Source: Bradyrhizobium sp. AZCC 1693 (GTDB lineage Bacteria > Pseudomonadota > Alphaproteobacteria > Rhizobiales > Xanthobacteraceae). Taken from it: DNA of 64,000 nt. This document shows, in pieces, positions 26,245 through 34,539 of this stretch. Each line of letters starts with the position of its first letter. Positions within the stretch are counted from its first letter, which is position 1. A model generated the notes under the pieces. That model saw nothing but the letters and a program-made list of their open reading frames with translations. It was not told the origin of the DNA and did not search any database. Location of the stretch: positions 2,914,001-2,978,000 of the forward strand of contig NZ_JAZHSD010000001.1 in NCBI RefSeq assembly GCF_036924745.1, given 5' to 3'. Both the position numbers and the translations under genes were made by a program.

Positions 26245-26882
26245 TGGTGACCCTCCCTAAGGGGCAGATGTCGATGTTCGCCCGGCCTTTTATTTGTGGC
26301 TCGTGACGACAGTCAGTTCCAATATGGTCACCGTGACCCGTGCGCTGCGCTAGATCAAAAAATCGAGATAGCGCTATTCACGGGTGATTAGCGGCACTGC
26401 CGTCTAGTCTTGTCTGCTGACTGGCTCTGAAGCCGGGTGGCATCAGGACGCATTCGCAACGTTCCGATTGCCGGGCGGGAGCGGCCGGCCGCAGCGAGCC
26501 ATCTTCCGCTAGCCCGCACGATTTCTTTTTCAGTGCGAATTCGAGATTTGTAGGGATGGGCAAAAAAGTGCCGCGCGCGTGCGCGTTACAGCGCAAGCCA
26601 AAGGACGAGTTGTCCCACGACCGCACAAGGCAGCTCGAACGTCAACGCGAGGAGCTGTCCCCGTCTGATTTCATCGATGTTCGGGTCGGGAAGGATCTCG
26701 ATAGCTAGCAACAGGGTTAGACCGCATTCCATGAGACCTCGATTCTGCTGTCCGGCGTGCCCGATTCATTTCGATAGGGGGAATCGCAATGCAGATCGAT
26801 GTAATGATGCGAGCCCTGCATCACCCAAGATCGCCCTCGAAAGCGGCCTTGCATCGGCTTTCGATGTGGCCTCAGCGCGTGC
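26245..26882. other. Long intergenic region upstream of the receptor gene
   Basis: No convincing gene. It contains the promoter side of the receptor, with a 13-bp perfect palindrome at 26326-26338 and a short ATAGCGCTAT palindrome at about 26367-26376. The part near 26880 is the 3' flank of the glutaredoxin gene. Open frames here are compositionally unlike proteins. Confidence 0.35.
26326..26338. promoter_or_regulatory. Palindromic operator candidate upstream of the receptor gene
   Basis: GGTCAC-C-GTGACC is a perfect dyad, 82 bp upstream of the ATG at 26244. The size and position fit a dimeric repressor or activator site. No identical copy was noticed elsewhere in the window. Confidence 0.4.
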
Positions 26883-27203
26883 TCAGGACTGCGCTGGCAC
26901 CTTCTTGAGAACGGCCTGCAATTCCCCCGACTGGAACATCTCCGTTACGATGTCACAACCGCCAACGAACTCGCCTCGCACGTACAGCTGGGGGATTGTC
27001 GGCCAATCAGAGTAATCCTTGATCCCCTGCCGCAGTTCTTCGGACTCGTAGATGTTGTGCGATTTGAAGGTTACGCCGAGATGATCGAGTATTCGGACCA
27101 CCTGCGCAGAGAATCCGCAGGCCGGTGCGGCTTGCGTGCCTTTCATAAACAGAACGATTTCGTTGGAGTTCACTTCGCTGCGGATGAAATCTGCAACACT
27201 CAT
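26883..27203 (-). CDS. grxD: Monothiol glutaredoxin, Grx4 family
   Basis: A 106-residue CGFS-type glutaredoxin: [16 protein letters not shown] (active-site Cys about 30), then [20 protein letters not shown] (about 68-87) with the cis-Pro and the glutathione-binding GG-C-D. This family binds a [2Fe-2S] cluster with glutathione and takes part in iron-sulfur cluster delivery. Start at [11 protein letters not shown] (27203) rather than at the upstream in-frame start, because the mature fold begins directly there. It stands alone; in many alphaproteobacteria a bolA gene is next to it, but not here. Confidence 0.95.
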   Translation of the reverse strand: MSVADFIRSEVNSNEIVLFMKGTQAAPACGFSAQVVRILDHLGVTFKSHNIYESEELRQGIKDYSDWPTIPQLYVRGEFVGGCDIVTEMFQSGELQAVLKKVPAQS

Positions 27204-27361
27204 GATCTTTCCCTCATCTGAATCGGCGAGAGCCTGACTTCCATCTACCATCCGACCGAGGCATATTAAAGTACAATTTTAGAACTTTGTTGTCGCACCA
27301 GGGTCGATTCCTGGAGCGAGAATCGACGTAGCCTCCTTGTCAGTCCGCGACTCTGCCGTTC

Positions 27362-27394
27362 AAAAAAAGAGGCCGGCTACCACTCAGCCGGCCT
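27362..27394 (-). terminator. Strong intrinsic terminator directed to the minus strand
   Basis: Perfect 9-bp G/C-rich arms (27370-27378 and 27386-27394) with a 7-nt loop. On the minus strand they are followed after one base by seven T residues (27368-27362). It faces transcription coming from 27395-27631, where no minus-strand gene exists. It may end a small RNA or stop antisense transcription before grxD. The remaining interval 27204-27361 holds the grxD upstream region. Confidence 0.75.
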
Positions 27395-27631
27395 AAGGTC
27401 CAAGTCAGCGGCGCCGTCCCGCTTGCCTTGGGGGAGCACCTAGAATGCGCACCAAACGATCGATTTTATGGAAAGTCAATTCCAAAATGGAATTGACAAG
27501 ATCACTTTTCTGCAGGGGCGGCAACTCGCAGACGCCCTCAACGGGCATGAAGCAGCCAATATTGCATTGCATTCCAGTTCATAGATGATTATCGTCATAT
27601 AATAGCTTGCGACCGAGCAGGAGAACCAATC

Positions 27632-28828
27632 ATGGCCGCTGCCCACGATCCCGTCGTCATCCTTTCCGCCGCCCGCACCCCGCTCGGCCGCTTCATGGGC
27701 GAGCTGTCGCCGCTTGCCGCTCACAAGCTCGGCTCGCACGTCATTGGCGCGGCGCTGGAACGTGCGAAGCTCGCGCCGGAGCGGATCGACGAGGTCTTCA
27801 TGGGCAATGTGCTCCCCGCAGGCCAAGGCCAGGCTCCGGCGCGACAGGCCGCGCGCGGCGCCAAGCTCCCCGATGCCACCGGCGCCACCACTGTCAACAA
27901 GGTCTGCGGTTCCGGCATGAAGGCAACCATGCTGGCGCATGACATCATCCATGCCGGCTCGGCCGAGATCGTGCTGTCGGGCGGCATGGAGAGCATGAGC
28001 AACGCGCCCTATCTGCTGGCGAAGGCGCGCGCTGGCTATCGCGCCGGCCACGATCGGATCATCGACCACATGATGATGGATGGCCTCGAGGACGCCTATG
28101 AGACCGGCCGCTCGATGGGCGACTTCGGCGAGGCCACCGCGGAAGCCTACCAGTTCACCCGTGCCGACCAGGACAAATACGCGATGGAGACGCTGACCCG
28201 CGCGCGCAAGGCGGTGGAAGGCGGCGCCTTCAAGGCCGAGATCGCGCCGATCACGCTGGCCGAGAAGGCCGGCCCACGCGTCATCGCCAACGACGAGCAT
28301 CCGCTGGAGGTCGATCCTGCGAAGATCCCCGGACTGAAGCCGGCGTTCCGCGCCAACGGCACCATCACGCCGGCCGCCTCCTCCGCGAATGCCGACGGCG
28401 CCGCCGCGCTGATCCTGGCAAGGCGCTCGCTCGTCGATCGCGAAGGACTTCCGGTCCTGGCCGAGATCAAGGGCCACGCCACCCACAGCCAGGAGCCGCA
28501 GTGGTTCACCACCGCACCGATCCCGGCGATCCGGAAACTGCTCGACAAGGTCGGCTGGAGCGTCGGCGATGTCGACCTGTTCGAGATCAACGAAGCATTT
28601 GCCGTCGTCGCGATGGCAGCGCAGAAGGATCTTGGCATTCCCAGGGACAAGCTCAACGTCAATGGCGGCGCTTGCGCGCTTGGCCATCCGATCGGCGCCA
28701 CCGGCGCGCGCCTCATCGTGACGCTGCTGCACGCGATGGAGGCCAACAACCTCAAGCGCGGCATCGCATCGCTCTGCATCGGCGGCGGTGAGGCCACCGT
28801 GATCGCGGTCGAGCGTCTCGTCCGCTGA
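27632..28828 (+). CDS. Acetyl-CoA C-acyltransferase (thiolase)
   Basis: A 398-residue thiolase. The nucleophile is Cys92 in VNKVCGSGMKA, and the other active-site blocks are all present: EINEAFAVVA, GGACALGHPIGATGAR and LCIGGGEATV. It is closest in style to biosynthetic/degradative acetoacetyl-CoA thiolases. AGGAGAA lies 7 bases before the ATG, and a TATAAT at 27598-27603 could be the -10 of its promoter. It is not in an operon with the catabolic genes; the MFS exporter follows 103 bp later. Confidence 0.95.
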   Translation: MAAAHDPVVILSAARTPLGRFMGELSPLAAHKLGSHVIGAALERAKLAPERIDEVFMGNVLPAGQGQAPARQAARGAKLPDATGATTVNKVCGSGMKATMLAHDIIHAGSAEIVLSGGMESMSNAPYLLAKARAGYRAGHDRIIDHMMMDGLEDAYETGRSMGDFGEATAEAYQFTRADQDKYAMETLTRARKAVEGGAFKAEIAPITLAEKAGPRVIANDEHPLEVDPAKIPGLKPAFRANGTITPAASSANADGAAALILARRSLVDREGLPVLAEIKGHATHSQEPQWFTTAPIPAIRKLLDKVGWSVGDVDLFEINEAFAVVAMAAQKDLGIPRDKLNVNGGACALGHPIGATGARLIVTLLHAMEANNLKRGIASLCIGGGEATVIAVERLVR

Positions 28829-28931
28829 CGGTAACGGCCGAGTGCAACATACTCGACATGCGACACGAACAGTGTTGCCCGTCCGTTTGGCCGTGCTCAG
28901 AAGATCGTACCCGAGCCTGATGAAAGTTCTC

Positions 28932-30146
28932 ATGGCCGACCGGAGCAAGATGATCGAGACTGCACCGCAGCACTCGCCCGTCTCTGGCATTTTGCAAATC
29001 GGAGTCCTTGCCGGGCTGGCGGCGATGGGGACACTCGCGACCAACATTATGCTGCCGTCGCTGCCGCAGATGGCGATATCGTTCAAAGTCACAAGTGCGG
29101 CGGTTACGTCCGCCATCACAATCTTCCTTGCGGCGTTCGCATTGGGCCAGCTTCTGGTCGGGCCGATTTCGGATCGCTACGGCAGGCGCTGGCCAGTTTT
29201 AGCCGGATTTGCGGTGTTCTTCGCAGGCAGTATCTGGTGCGGCCTGGCAAACGATCTACCGAATCTTCTGATCGGCCGCGTCTTGCAAGCTTCCGGCGCG
29301 TGCGCGACCTCAGTACTGTCGCGTGCCATAGCCCGCGACATGTTCAGTGGCGCGGCGCTGGCGCGCGCGATGGCACTGATCATGATTGCGATGTCGGTGG
29401 CTCCTGGTTTCTCGCCGCTGCTTGGGGGCGTGCTTGATCACAGCTTCGGTTGGCGCTCCGAATTCGCCCTCGTCGCCGCCTTTGCCGTGGCTGGTGCCAT
29501 CGCCTACGGCATCGTGCTTGGCGAGACGCACAATTCGGTCCGAACTCCACTCGATCCGTTGGCGATCATCCGAGCCTATCTCGGCCTTATCAGGGATCGC
29601 CGCTTCGCTGTCCCCACCGCAACGGTCAGCCTGACCATAGGCGCATTGTTCTCGACGTTTTCGGCCTCTCCGCACATATTCATCGAAGTACTTCAGTTCA
29701 CCCCTATCCAGCTGGGTCTCTTTTTCGCCGGCACCGTCCTGATCGTGTTCGCGGCCGGCATGCTTGCGACGAAATTAGCATCACGCTACGGGCTCAAGCG
29801 CTCGATCCGTGCCGGTTTGTGGGTAACAGCCGCAGGCAGCGTGGGGATCCTGCTCGTCTCGCAGTTCAGCCCGACCATCTTGCCGTATCTCTGCGCGATG
29901 TGCGTGTTCGTCCTCGGCATGGGCATTGTCACTCCCCTCGGTACCGCGCAGGCGCTCTCTCCCTTCGGCGATAAAGCCGGCGCGGCCTCGGCTCTGCTCG
30001 GCTTTTGGCAGATGATGAACGCCGCGGCCGGGGTATGGCTGGCCGCCACCGTGTCGCTTGAAGCAATATTCGCGCTAGGCGTGGTGTTGACAATGTTTTC
30101 GCTGGCGGCTCTCGGCTTGTACACGCTGAAGCCGGGCCTCGATTAG
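28932..30146 (+). CDS. MFS drug-resistance transporter, Bcr/CflA type
   Basis: About 404 residues, twelve predicted membrane helices. Family features: TNIMLPSLPQMA in helix 1, the A-like motif GPISDRYGRRWP (about 75-86) between helices 2 and 3, and the motif-C-like stretch APGFSPLLGGVL in helix 5. Bcr/CflA proteins are proton-driven exporters of antibiotics and small molecules. Three in-frame ATGs are possible (28920, 28932, 28950); I choose 28932 because the first membrane helix then starts near residue 20. Confidence 0.88.
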   Translation: MADRSKMIETAPQHSPVSGILQIGVLAGLAAMGTLATNIMLPSLPQMAISFKVTSAAVTSAITIFLAAFALGQLLVGPISDRYGRRWPVLAGFAVFFAGSIWCGLANDLPNLLIGRVLQASGACATSVLSRAIARDMFSGAALARAMALIMIAMSVAPGFSPLLGGVLDHSFGWRSEFALVAAFAVAGAIAYGIVLGETHNSVRTPLDPLAIIRAYLGLIRDRRFAVPTATVSLTIGALFSTFSASPHIFIEVLQFTPIQLGLFFAGTVLIVFAAGMLATKLASRYGLKRSIRAGLWVTAAGSVGILLVSQFSPTILPYLCAMCVFVLGMGIVTPLGTAQALSPFGDKAGAASALLGFWQMMNAAAGVWLAATVSLEAIFALGVVLTMFSLAALGLYTLKPGLD

Positions 30147-30160
30147 CGCTACACCGAAAA

Positions 30161-30655
30161 TCATCGTTGATCGAACGTGGCCACTCGCCATCTTACCAGT
30201 TCGTCGGCGCCCGGTCCGGCCTGTGGCCGTACGTCCCTTAGGCGCACCATTTCACCCGACTTGATATCGACAAGCGCGAGCTTCACCGGACGACCGCTGT
30301 TGCCGTTGATGAATTTGAGCGGCGGGCCGGCGTCGCCCGTAATCGCCCACTTGTCGCCGACTTGCGCTAGCGCCTGGAGCACCAAGATAATGTCACCGCC
30401 CTTTCGGGTCAGGAGATACTCGTAGCGATCGGGACGGGACTGATACCGCCGCCGCTCGATCAGTTCATTTTCTTCAAGATGCTTGAGGCGGTCGGACAAG
30501 GTGGCATGGGTAACATCAGTCGACTTTCTCAAATCCTCGTATTTGCTCAAACCCAGCGACAGGTCGCGCAAGATCAGAACTGCCCAGCGATCGCCGACCG
30601 CATCGAGCACCCCGGCGATCGAACAAGCCATTCCCTCAAAACTCTTCGAGCGCAT
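30161..30655 (-). CDS. HxlR family transcriptional regulator
   Basis: A 164-residue protein with an HxlR winged helix: MACSIAGVLDAVGDRWAVLILRDL (about 9-32), the recognition helix region THATLSDRLKHLEENELIERRRY, and the wing RPDRYEYLLTRKG. A C-terminal extension of about 55 residues follows (FINGNSGRPVKLALVDIKSG and AGPGAD), as in HxlR proteins linked to catabolic genes. It is divergent from the MDR reductase gene. Two ACTCT-N7-AGAGT palindromes lie between the two genes, one 21 bp from its own start, so autoregulation is likely. Confidence 0.9.
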   Translation of the reverse strand: MRSKSFEGMACSIAGVLDAVGDRWAVLILRDLSLGLSKYEDLRKSTDVTHATLSDRLKHLEENELIERRRYQSRPDRYEYLLTRKGGDIILVLQALAQVGDKWAITGDAGPPLKFINGNSGRPVKLALVDIKSGEMVRLRDVRPQAGPGADELVRWRVATFDQR

Positions 30656-30675
30656 CTGCGTGGACCTCCGAAATA

Positions 30676-30692
30676 ACTCTTATTACCAGAGT
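30676..30692. promoter_or_regulatory. HxlR-type operator candidate 1
   Basis: ACTCTTATTACCAGAGT, a dyad with 5-bp arms and a 7-bp spacer, 21 bp upstream of the hxlR start on the minus strand and just ahead of its GGAGG. It matches the two operators at 30763 and 33247 in arms and spacing. Confidence 0.6.
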
Positions 30693-30744
30693 AAACTCGC
30701 CTGGCCCGCTATCCAAGGCCAGACCGGGAATTTTCATGCAAGAA

Positions 30745-30779
30745 TTCACTTGCCTTCCCGTCACTCTTATTATTAGAGT
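30745..30779 (+). promoter_or_regulatory. Promoter with operator over the -10 element (reductase operon)
   Basis: TTCACT (30745-30750), a 17-bp spacer and TATTAT (30768-30773) make a reasonable sigma70-type promoter for the gene at 30907. The dyad ACTCTTATTATTAGAGT (30763-30779) covers the -10 exactly, so a bound regulator would block RNA polymerase. The same arrangement recurs at 33229. Confidence 0.65.
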
Positions 30780-30906
30780 TAAAGAAACACAAGCGCCAAC
30801 CATTTCCGACAGTTCATTACGAACTTAGCATGGTTTTGTGTCGAGCCGTCAGCGAACCCATGAGAATAATTGGCGGAATGAGCCATACGGCTCTCGCGGA
30901 GGAACA

Positions 30907-31881
30907 ATGAAGTTTTTGCAAATGTCTAAATTTGGCAATCCCACAGAGGTGGTTGAACTTATCGAAAGCGATCCACCCCCACCGCCGGCAGCAAATGAAG
31001 CCACGGTCGAAGTCGAATACTCACCGATCGGTCCCGCTGAACTTCTGATGATCCGTGGCATGTATGGGATCAGGCCACAGCCGCCGGCGCCGCTTGGGAA
31101 CGAAGCTATTGGACGCGTTGTCGCCGTTGGAGCCTCGGTTAAAAGTGTAAAGACTGGCGATCGTGTCGCCATTCCGATCGGACTTCCCGTGTGGAGGCAG
31201 GCCATAACGGTCGCGGCCGCCGATCTCATCGTCTTGTCTGCGCAAGCCGATCCCCAACAGCTGTCAATGCTTCGGATCAATCCGCTGACAGCGGCATTGC
31301 TCTTAACCGAGTATGTCGAACTCGGCAAGGACGACTGGGTCATCCAGAACGCCGGCAATTCCGGTGTGGGACGCAGCGTCATTGCGTTTGCACGGGAGTT
31401 CGGACTGCGCTCGGTAAGCCTCGTACGCAGACCCGAACTCGTGGATGAGCTGAAGTCAGCCGGAGCTGACGTCGTCCTTGTCGATGGACCCGACGTTGTG
31501 AAGCAGGTCGCAGCGGCTACCGGCAAGGCTAAAATCAAGCTGGGACTTGACGGCGTGGGTGGCGACTCCGCGCACTGGGTTGCGTCTTGCCTAACGTCGA
31601 ACGCCAAGATGGTCGCCTATGGCGGCGTCAGCGGAAAGCCCGCGGCCGTGAGTCCCCTGAACATCATTTTCAAGCAGGTGACGCTGGAAGGGTTTTGGCT
31701 GTTCTATCCGCGCTTTCGAGATGCACACGAAAAGCTTGCGGCTCATACGCGGACAGCCGAGCGACTGATCGCCGAAGGCAAACTGCACGTTCCGGTCGCC
31801 GGCGTTTATTCGCTCGAGCAGGCAACTCAGGCCATTGCGCATGTGCAAAAAGGCGGGAAAGTCCTTCTGAAACCCAACTAA
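30907..31881 (+). CDS. Zinc-independent MDR oxidoreductase (enoyl reductase/quinone reductase-like)
   Basis: A 324-residue medium-chain dehydrogenase/reductase. It has the N-terminal GroES-like domain (VEYSPIGPAELLMIRGMYG and PLGNEAIGRVVAVG, about 40-85) and a nucleotide-binding domain with NAGNSGVGRSVIAFAREFG (about 146-164). Catalytic and structural zinc cysteines are absent, so it belongs with the ETR/MECR or quinone reductase branch that uses NADPH. GGAGGAACA precedes the ATG at 30907. It is first in the HxlR-controlled cluster. Confidence 0.88.
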   Translation: MKFLQMSKFGNPTEVVELIESDPPPPPAANEATVEVEYSPIGPAELLMIRGMYGIRPQPPAPLGNEAIGRVVAVGASVKSVKTGDRVAIPIGLPVWRQAITVAAADLIVLSAQADPQQLSMLRINPLTAALLLTEYVELGKDDWVIQNAGNSGVGRSVIAFAREFGLRSVSLVRRPELVDELKSAGADVVLVDGPDVVKQVAAATGKAKIKLGLDGVGGDSAHWVASCLTSNAKMVAYGGVSGKPAAVSPLNIIFKQVTLEGFWLFYPRFRDAHEKLAAHTRTAERLIAEGKLHVPVAGVYSLEQATQAIAHVQKGGKVLLKPN

Positions 31882-31896
31882 TGGATAATCAACGGT

Positions 31897-31923
31897 CAGG
31901 CGCCCTGAACTCTAGGGCGCCTG
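31897..31923. terminator. Long hairpin after the reductase gene
   Basis: Perfect 10-bp arms (31897-31906 and 31914-31923) with a 7-nt loop, 16 bp after the reductase stop and 51 bp before the next ATG. There is no U-run, so it may be an attenuator or 3'-end stabiliser separating expression of the two genes. Confidence 0.5.
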
Positions 31924-31973
31924 AAACCGCAACCAGTCCGATATGGAAAGCCATAGGGCGAACCGGAGGAAAC

Positions 31974-32693
31974 ATGACTGCACTTTTAGATCTGGTGCTG
32001 GAGTCTCACGGAACTCTTGAACGATGGCGAAAATTCAACGCGATCGATGTCAACCTTTCGATGCATGGTGAGCACTGGAAAAGAAAGGGATGGGACGGTG
32101 TCTTCAAAAATGTTCAATTGAAGGTGCAAACGAAAGAACAGCGAGCTTGCTATACGCACTTTACCGAAGAAGGCGTGCAAAGCATCTACGAGCCGGATCG
32201 TGTTCGGCTAGAGACAATCGACGGGAAGCTTATTGAGGAGCGTGTACATCCAAGAAAGGCGTTTGAAGGACACACCCTTCAAACTACGTGGGATAGGCTG
32301 CATCTGGCTTACTTTTCCGGGTATGCACTTTGGAATTATCTGAATACTCCATTTATGTTTGTCACTGAGAGTGCCAAGGCGGAGGAAATAGATCCGGTGT
32401 CCGATCAAGGCACGGTACGCCGGCGGCTGAAGATCACTTTTCCCAAAAAGGTTGGAACTCACTCTCCGGAACAGATATTCCACGTCGATGAAAACGGACT
32501 CATCGCTCGTTTGGATTATACCACGCTTGTGGCCGGTGGCGCTCAAGCCGCGCACTACATGTCCGAGTACAAGAACATTCAAGGGATAATGATGCCAACC
32601 AAACGGCGCGCGTTCAGGAGAAACCCGGACGGAACTTTAAATACTGAACCTGTCCTCGTCGGTATTGATATCTCTGCAATAACCTTGACTTAA
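31974..32693 (+). CDS. Conserved protein of unknown function, paralogue A
   Basis: A 239-residue soluble-looking protein without signal peptide or membrane segment. It is rich in beta-strand patterns and charged turns. Recognisable stretches shared with the product at 33286 are LVLxxHG, LHLAYFSGYAxWNYLNTPF (about 110-128), RRLKxTFP, THxPEQxFH and ATKRRAxRR-type endings. I recall similar proteins of unknown function near oxidoreductases in actinobacteria and proteobacteria, but no established role. GGAGGAAAC precedes the ATG, and the base composition is lower in GC than its neighbours, suggesting separate acquisition. Confidence 0.75.
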   Translation: MTALLDLVLESHGTLERWRKFNAIDVNLSMHGEHWKRKGWDGVFKNVQLKVQTKEQRACYTHFTEEGVQSIYEPDRVRLETIDGKLIEERVHPRKAFEGHTLQTTWDRLHLAYFSGYALWNYLNTPFMFVTESAKAEEIDPVSDQGTVRRRLKITFPKKVGTHSPEQIFHVDENGLIARLDYTTLVAGGAQAAHYMSEYKNIQGIMMPTKRRAFRRNPDGTLNTEPVLVGIDISAITLT

Positions 32694-33071
32694 GAAAAGC
32701 ATTGAGACGGCAGGAAGCACGCAAACAAATGGGTATCTCCGTTGTTATGCAAGGGCAGCCTGCCTTAGCGAGGCAAGAGGCGAGCCTGATGACCGGGACC
32801 GTCAGTGCCGGCGCATAGAGACCGCCACCTCAGCGGCACAGCGGATCAGCACGACACGCTGATCGATGTCGGTTTTGTAGATGATCGTGACGTCGACATT
32901 GCTGAAGCTGCGGCATGCCGAGGGCCTTTCGAAAGAGGTTCTTTCCAACAGCGATACATTTTCTGGCGAAAGTATTATTTTTCCCTTCGGCTCTGGGGAC
33001 ACCAGCGGTCTGTCAGCAGCTATGAATCATGGCGTCGTGTGTCCCCGGCGATAGCAGAAGGACAGTAGAGT
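32694..33071. other. Intergenic interval between the two paralogues
   Basis: No convincing gene. A minus-strand frame (32802-33002) and a plus-strand frame (32805-33068) exist but have no family resemblance or ribosome site. The interval ends where the duplicated hxlR promoter segment begins. Confidence 0.3.
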
Positions 33072-33140
33072 TCATTGCAGACGGTCGGCATCGGGCACCC
33101 CGGCGATCGAACAAGCCATTCCCTCACTCTTCGAGCGCAT
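33072..33140 (-). pseudogene. Duplicated 5' stub of hxlR
   Basis: On the minus strand, ATG at 33140 begins MRSKSEGMACSIAGVPDADR and stops after 22 codons at 33072. It matches the first 18 residues of the HxlR protein encoded at 30161-30655, minus one Phe codon (a clean 3-bp deletion). It is a by-product of the segment duplication and cannot encode a DNA-binding protein. Confidence 0.85.
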
Positions 33141-33264
33141 CTGCGTGGACCTCCGAATAACTCCTATTAGCAGCGTAAACTCGCCTGGCCCGCTATCCAA
33201 TGGCCCGACCAGGAATTTCATGCAAGAATTCACTTGCCTTCCAGTCACTCTTATTATTAGAGTT
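33088..33264. repeat. Duplicated promoter segment, copy 2
   Basis: A copy of 30600-30780. The operator next to the divergent promoter is unchanged (33247-33263). The hxlR-proximal operator has decayed to ACTCCTATTAGCAGCGT (33160-33176). The copy thus kept the control element facing the downstream gene. Confidence 0.95.
33229..33263 (+). promoter_or_regulatory. Duplicated promoter and operator for paralogue B and the hydroxylase genes
   Basis: TTCACT (33229-33234), a 17-bp spacer and TATTAT (33252-33257), overlapped by ACTCTTATTATTAGAGT (33247-33263). It is identical in key bases to the promoter at 30745, so both operons should answer to the same HxlR regulator. Confidence 0.65.
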
Positions 33265-33285
33265 GATCAATGCACAAGGGGGGCA

Positions 33286-34008
33286 ATGGATATGAGCGAA
33301 CTGCGCGACCTTGTCCTCAACGCTCACGGTGTCACACGCTGGAAATCGGCCAGGACGATCGAGGGCAATATGTCGATCACCGGCCTGCTATGGGCAAGAA
33401 AAGGCTGGCCCGACGCGCTGAAGCAGGTCCGCGTTACGGCCGATACCGAAAGCCAGCGGGTTTACTATCAGCCGTTTACGAATCCGGATTGGCGCAGCGT
33501 CTATGGGCTCGAGGCGGTCGCAATCGAGACGTCGGACGGCAAGTCAATCAAGAGCAGGGTAAATCCGTGCGCGTCGTTTCAAGGCCACGCGGTTGAAACG
33601 GCGTGGGACGATCTGCACCTCGCCTATTTCAGCGGCTACGCGATCTGGAATTATCTCAATACCCCGTTTCTCTTCGTGTTGCCGGGCTTCAAGACGGAAG
33701 AGATCGAACCCTGGGACGAACATGGCGAGAGTCGACGCCGGCTAAAGGTGACATTTCCGGATTCAGTCGCGACGCATTGTCCCGAACAGGTGTTTCATAT
33801 CAACAGTGAAGGCCTGATCTCGAGACTTGACTACAGCGCGGTCGTAACCGGCGGAGTTCCGATCGCGCACTACGCTTCCGAATACAAGGATTTTGATGGC
33901 GTCAGGATCGCGACCAAGCGGCGCGCCTATCGTCGAAGAGCGGATGGCACCGCGATCACCGAAGGCGTTGTGGTGGCGATCGATATTGCCGACATCCGGT
34001 TCTCATAA
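33286..34008 (+). CDS. Conserved protein of unknown function, paralogue B
   Basis: A 240-residue protein, co-linear with the product at 31974 over its whole length and identical at many positions, for example HLAYFSGYAIWNYLNTPFLF and the closing IDIADIRFS. No signal peptide or membrane helix is seen. ATG 33286 follows GGGGGG; ATG 33292 is a possible alternative. It lies 39 bp ahead of the molybdenum hydroxylase genes and shares their duplicated promoter, so it may act on the same substrate or cofactor. Function unknown. Confidence 0.75.
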   Translation: MDMSELRDLVLNAHGVTRWKSARTIEGNMSITGLLWARKGWPDALKQVRVTADTESQRVYYQPFTNPDWRSVYGLEAVAIETSDGKSIKSRVNPCASFQGHAVETAWDDLHLAYFSGYAIWNYLNTPFLFVLPGFKTEEIEPWDEHGESRRRLKVTFPDSVATHCPEQVFHINSEGLISRLDYSAVVTGGVPIAHYASEYKDFDGVRIATKRRAYRRRADGTAITEGVVVAIDIADIRFS

Positions 34009-34047
34009 AGGAGTACGGCGGCCAGCGTGCCGTAAACAGGAGGAAGA

Positions 34048-34539
34048 ATGCCGGAAACTAACAACCGTCACATGGTGACGCTGGAAATCAACGGCACGCG
34101 CAAGACGGTCCTCGTCGAGGCGCGGAGGTTGCTGGTCCATCTGATCAGGGAGGATCTTGGCCTCACCGGCACCCATGTGGGATGCGATACCTCGCAGTGC
34201 GGCGCTTGCACCGTGGAGATCGACGGGCAAGCGGTAAAGTCCTGCACCGTGCTGGCCGTGATGGCAGATGGCGCGTCGATCACGACTATCGAGGGCCTAA
34301 CCGCGCCAGGTGCCGAACTCAGTCCGGTTCAGGCAGCATTCCATGAACATCACGCGCTGCAATGCGGCTTTTGCACGCCGGGCATGGTGATGAGCGTGCG
34401 TCAGCTATTGAAGGATAAGCCCGATCCAACCGAGCACGACATTCGCCACGGCCTTGCCGGCAACATCTGCCGCTGCACGGGCTATCACAACATCGTCCGC
34501 GCCGTCGAAAGCCGGGCATCGAAAGGCGATCAGCCATGA
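34048..34539 (+). CDS. Molybdenum hydroxylase small subunit, two [2Fe-2S] clusters
   Basis: A 163-residue electron-transfer subunit of the xanthine dehydrogenase/CO dehydrogenase family. The ferredoxin-type cluster ligands are in [16 protein letters not shown] plus a later KSC (about 49-73), and the second cluster in [10 protein letters not shown] and [13 protein letters not shown] (about 111-155). It passes electrons from the Mo site to FAD in the partner subunits. The 3' end overlaps the large-subunit gene by 4 bases. Confidence 0.95.
   Translation: MPETNNRHMVTLEINGTRKTVLVEARRLLVHLIREDLGLTGTHVGCDTSQCGACTVEIDGQAVKSCTVLAVMADGASITTIEGLTAPGAELSPVQAAFHEHHALQCGFCTPGMVMSVRQLLKDKPDPTEHDIRHGLAGNICRCTGYHNIVRAVESRASKGDQP

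Larger units (their letters stand above)
30600..30780. repeat. Duplicated promoter segment, copy 1
   Basis: This 181-bp stretch, covering the first 18 codons of hxlR and the divergent promoter region, recurs at 33088-33264 in the same orientation with about 90 % identity by eye. Both operator positions are included. Confidence 0.95.

Noticed and set aside
27270..27290. A GTTCT-like half site (TTTTAGAAC) upstream of grxD that could be a fourth copy of the GTTCT-N5-AGAAC operator
   Set aside because: Only one arm matches, the other reads GTACA, and there is no TTGAC -35 next to it in the arrangement seen at the other three sites.
27295..27320. A T-arm-like stem CCAGG-GTCGATT-CCTGG that suggested a tRNA fragment
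   Set aside because: The loop lacks the T-T-C start, no acceptor or anticodon arm is near, and no CCA follows.
27476..29119. A long minus-strand frame of 547 codons
   Set aside because: It is antisense to the clearly conserved thiolase and exporter genes; its composition is that of a GC-rich shadow frame.
32802..33002. A minus-strand 66-codon frame between the two unknown paralogues
   Set aside because: No ribosome site, no recognisable family and no conserved context; kept as intergenic.
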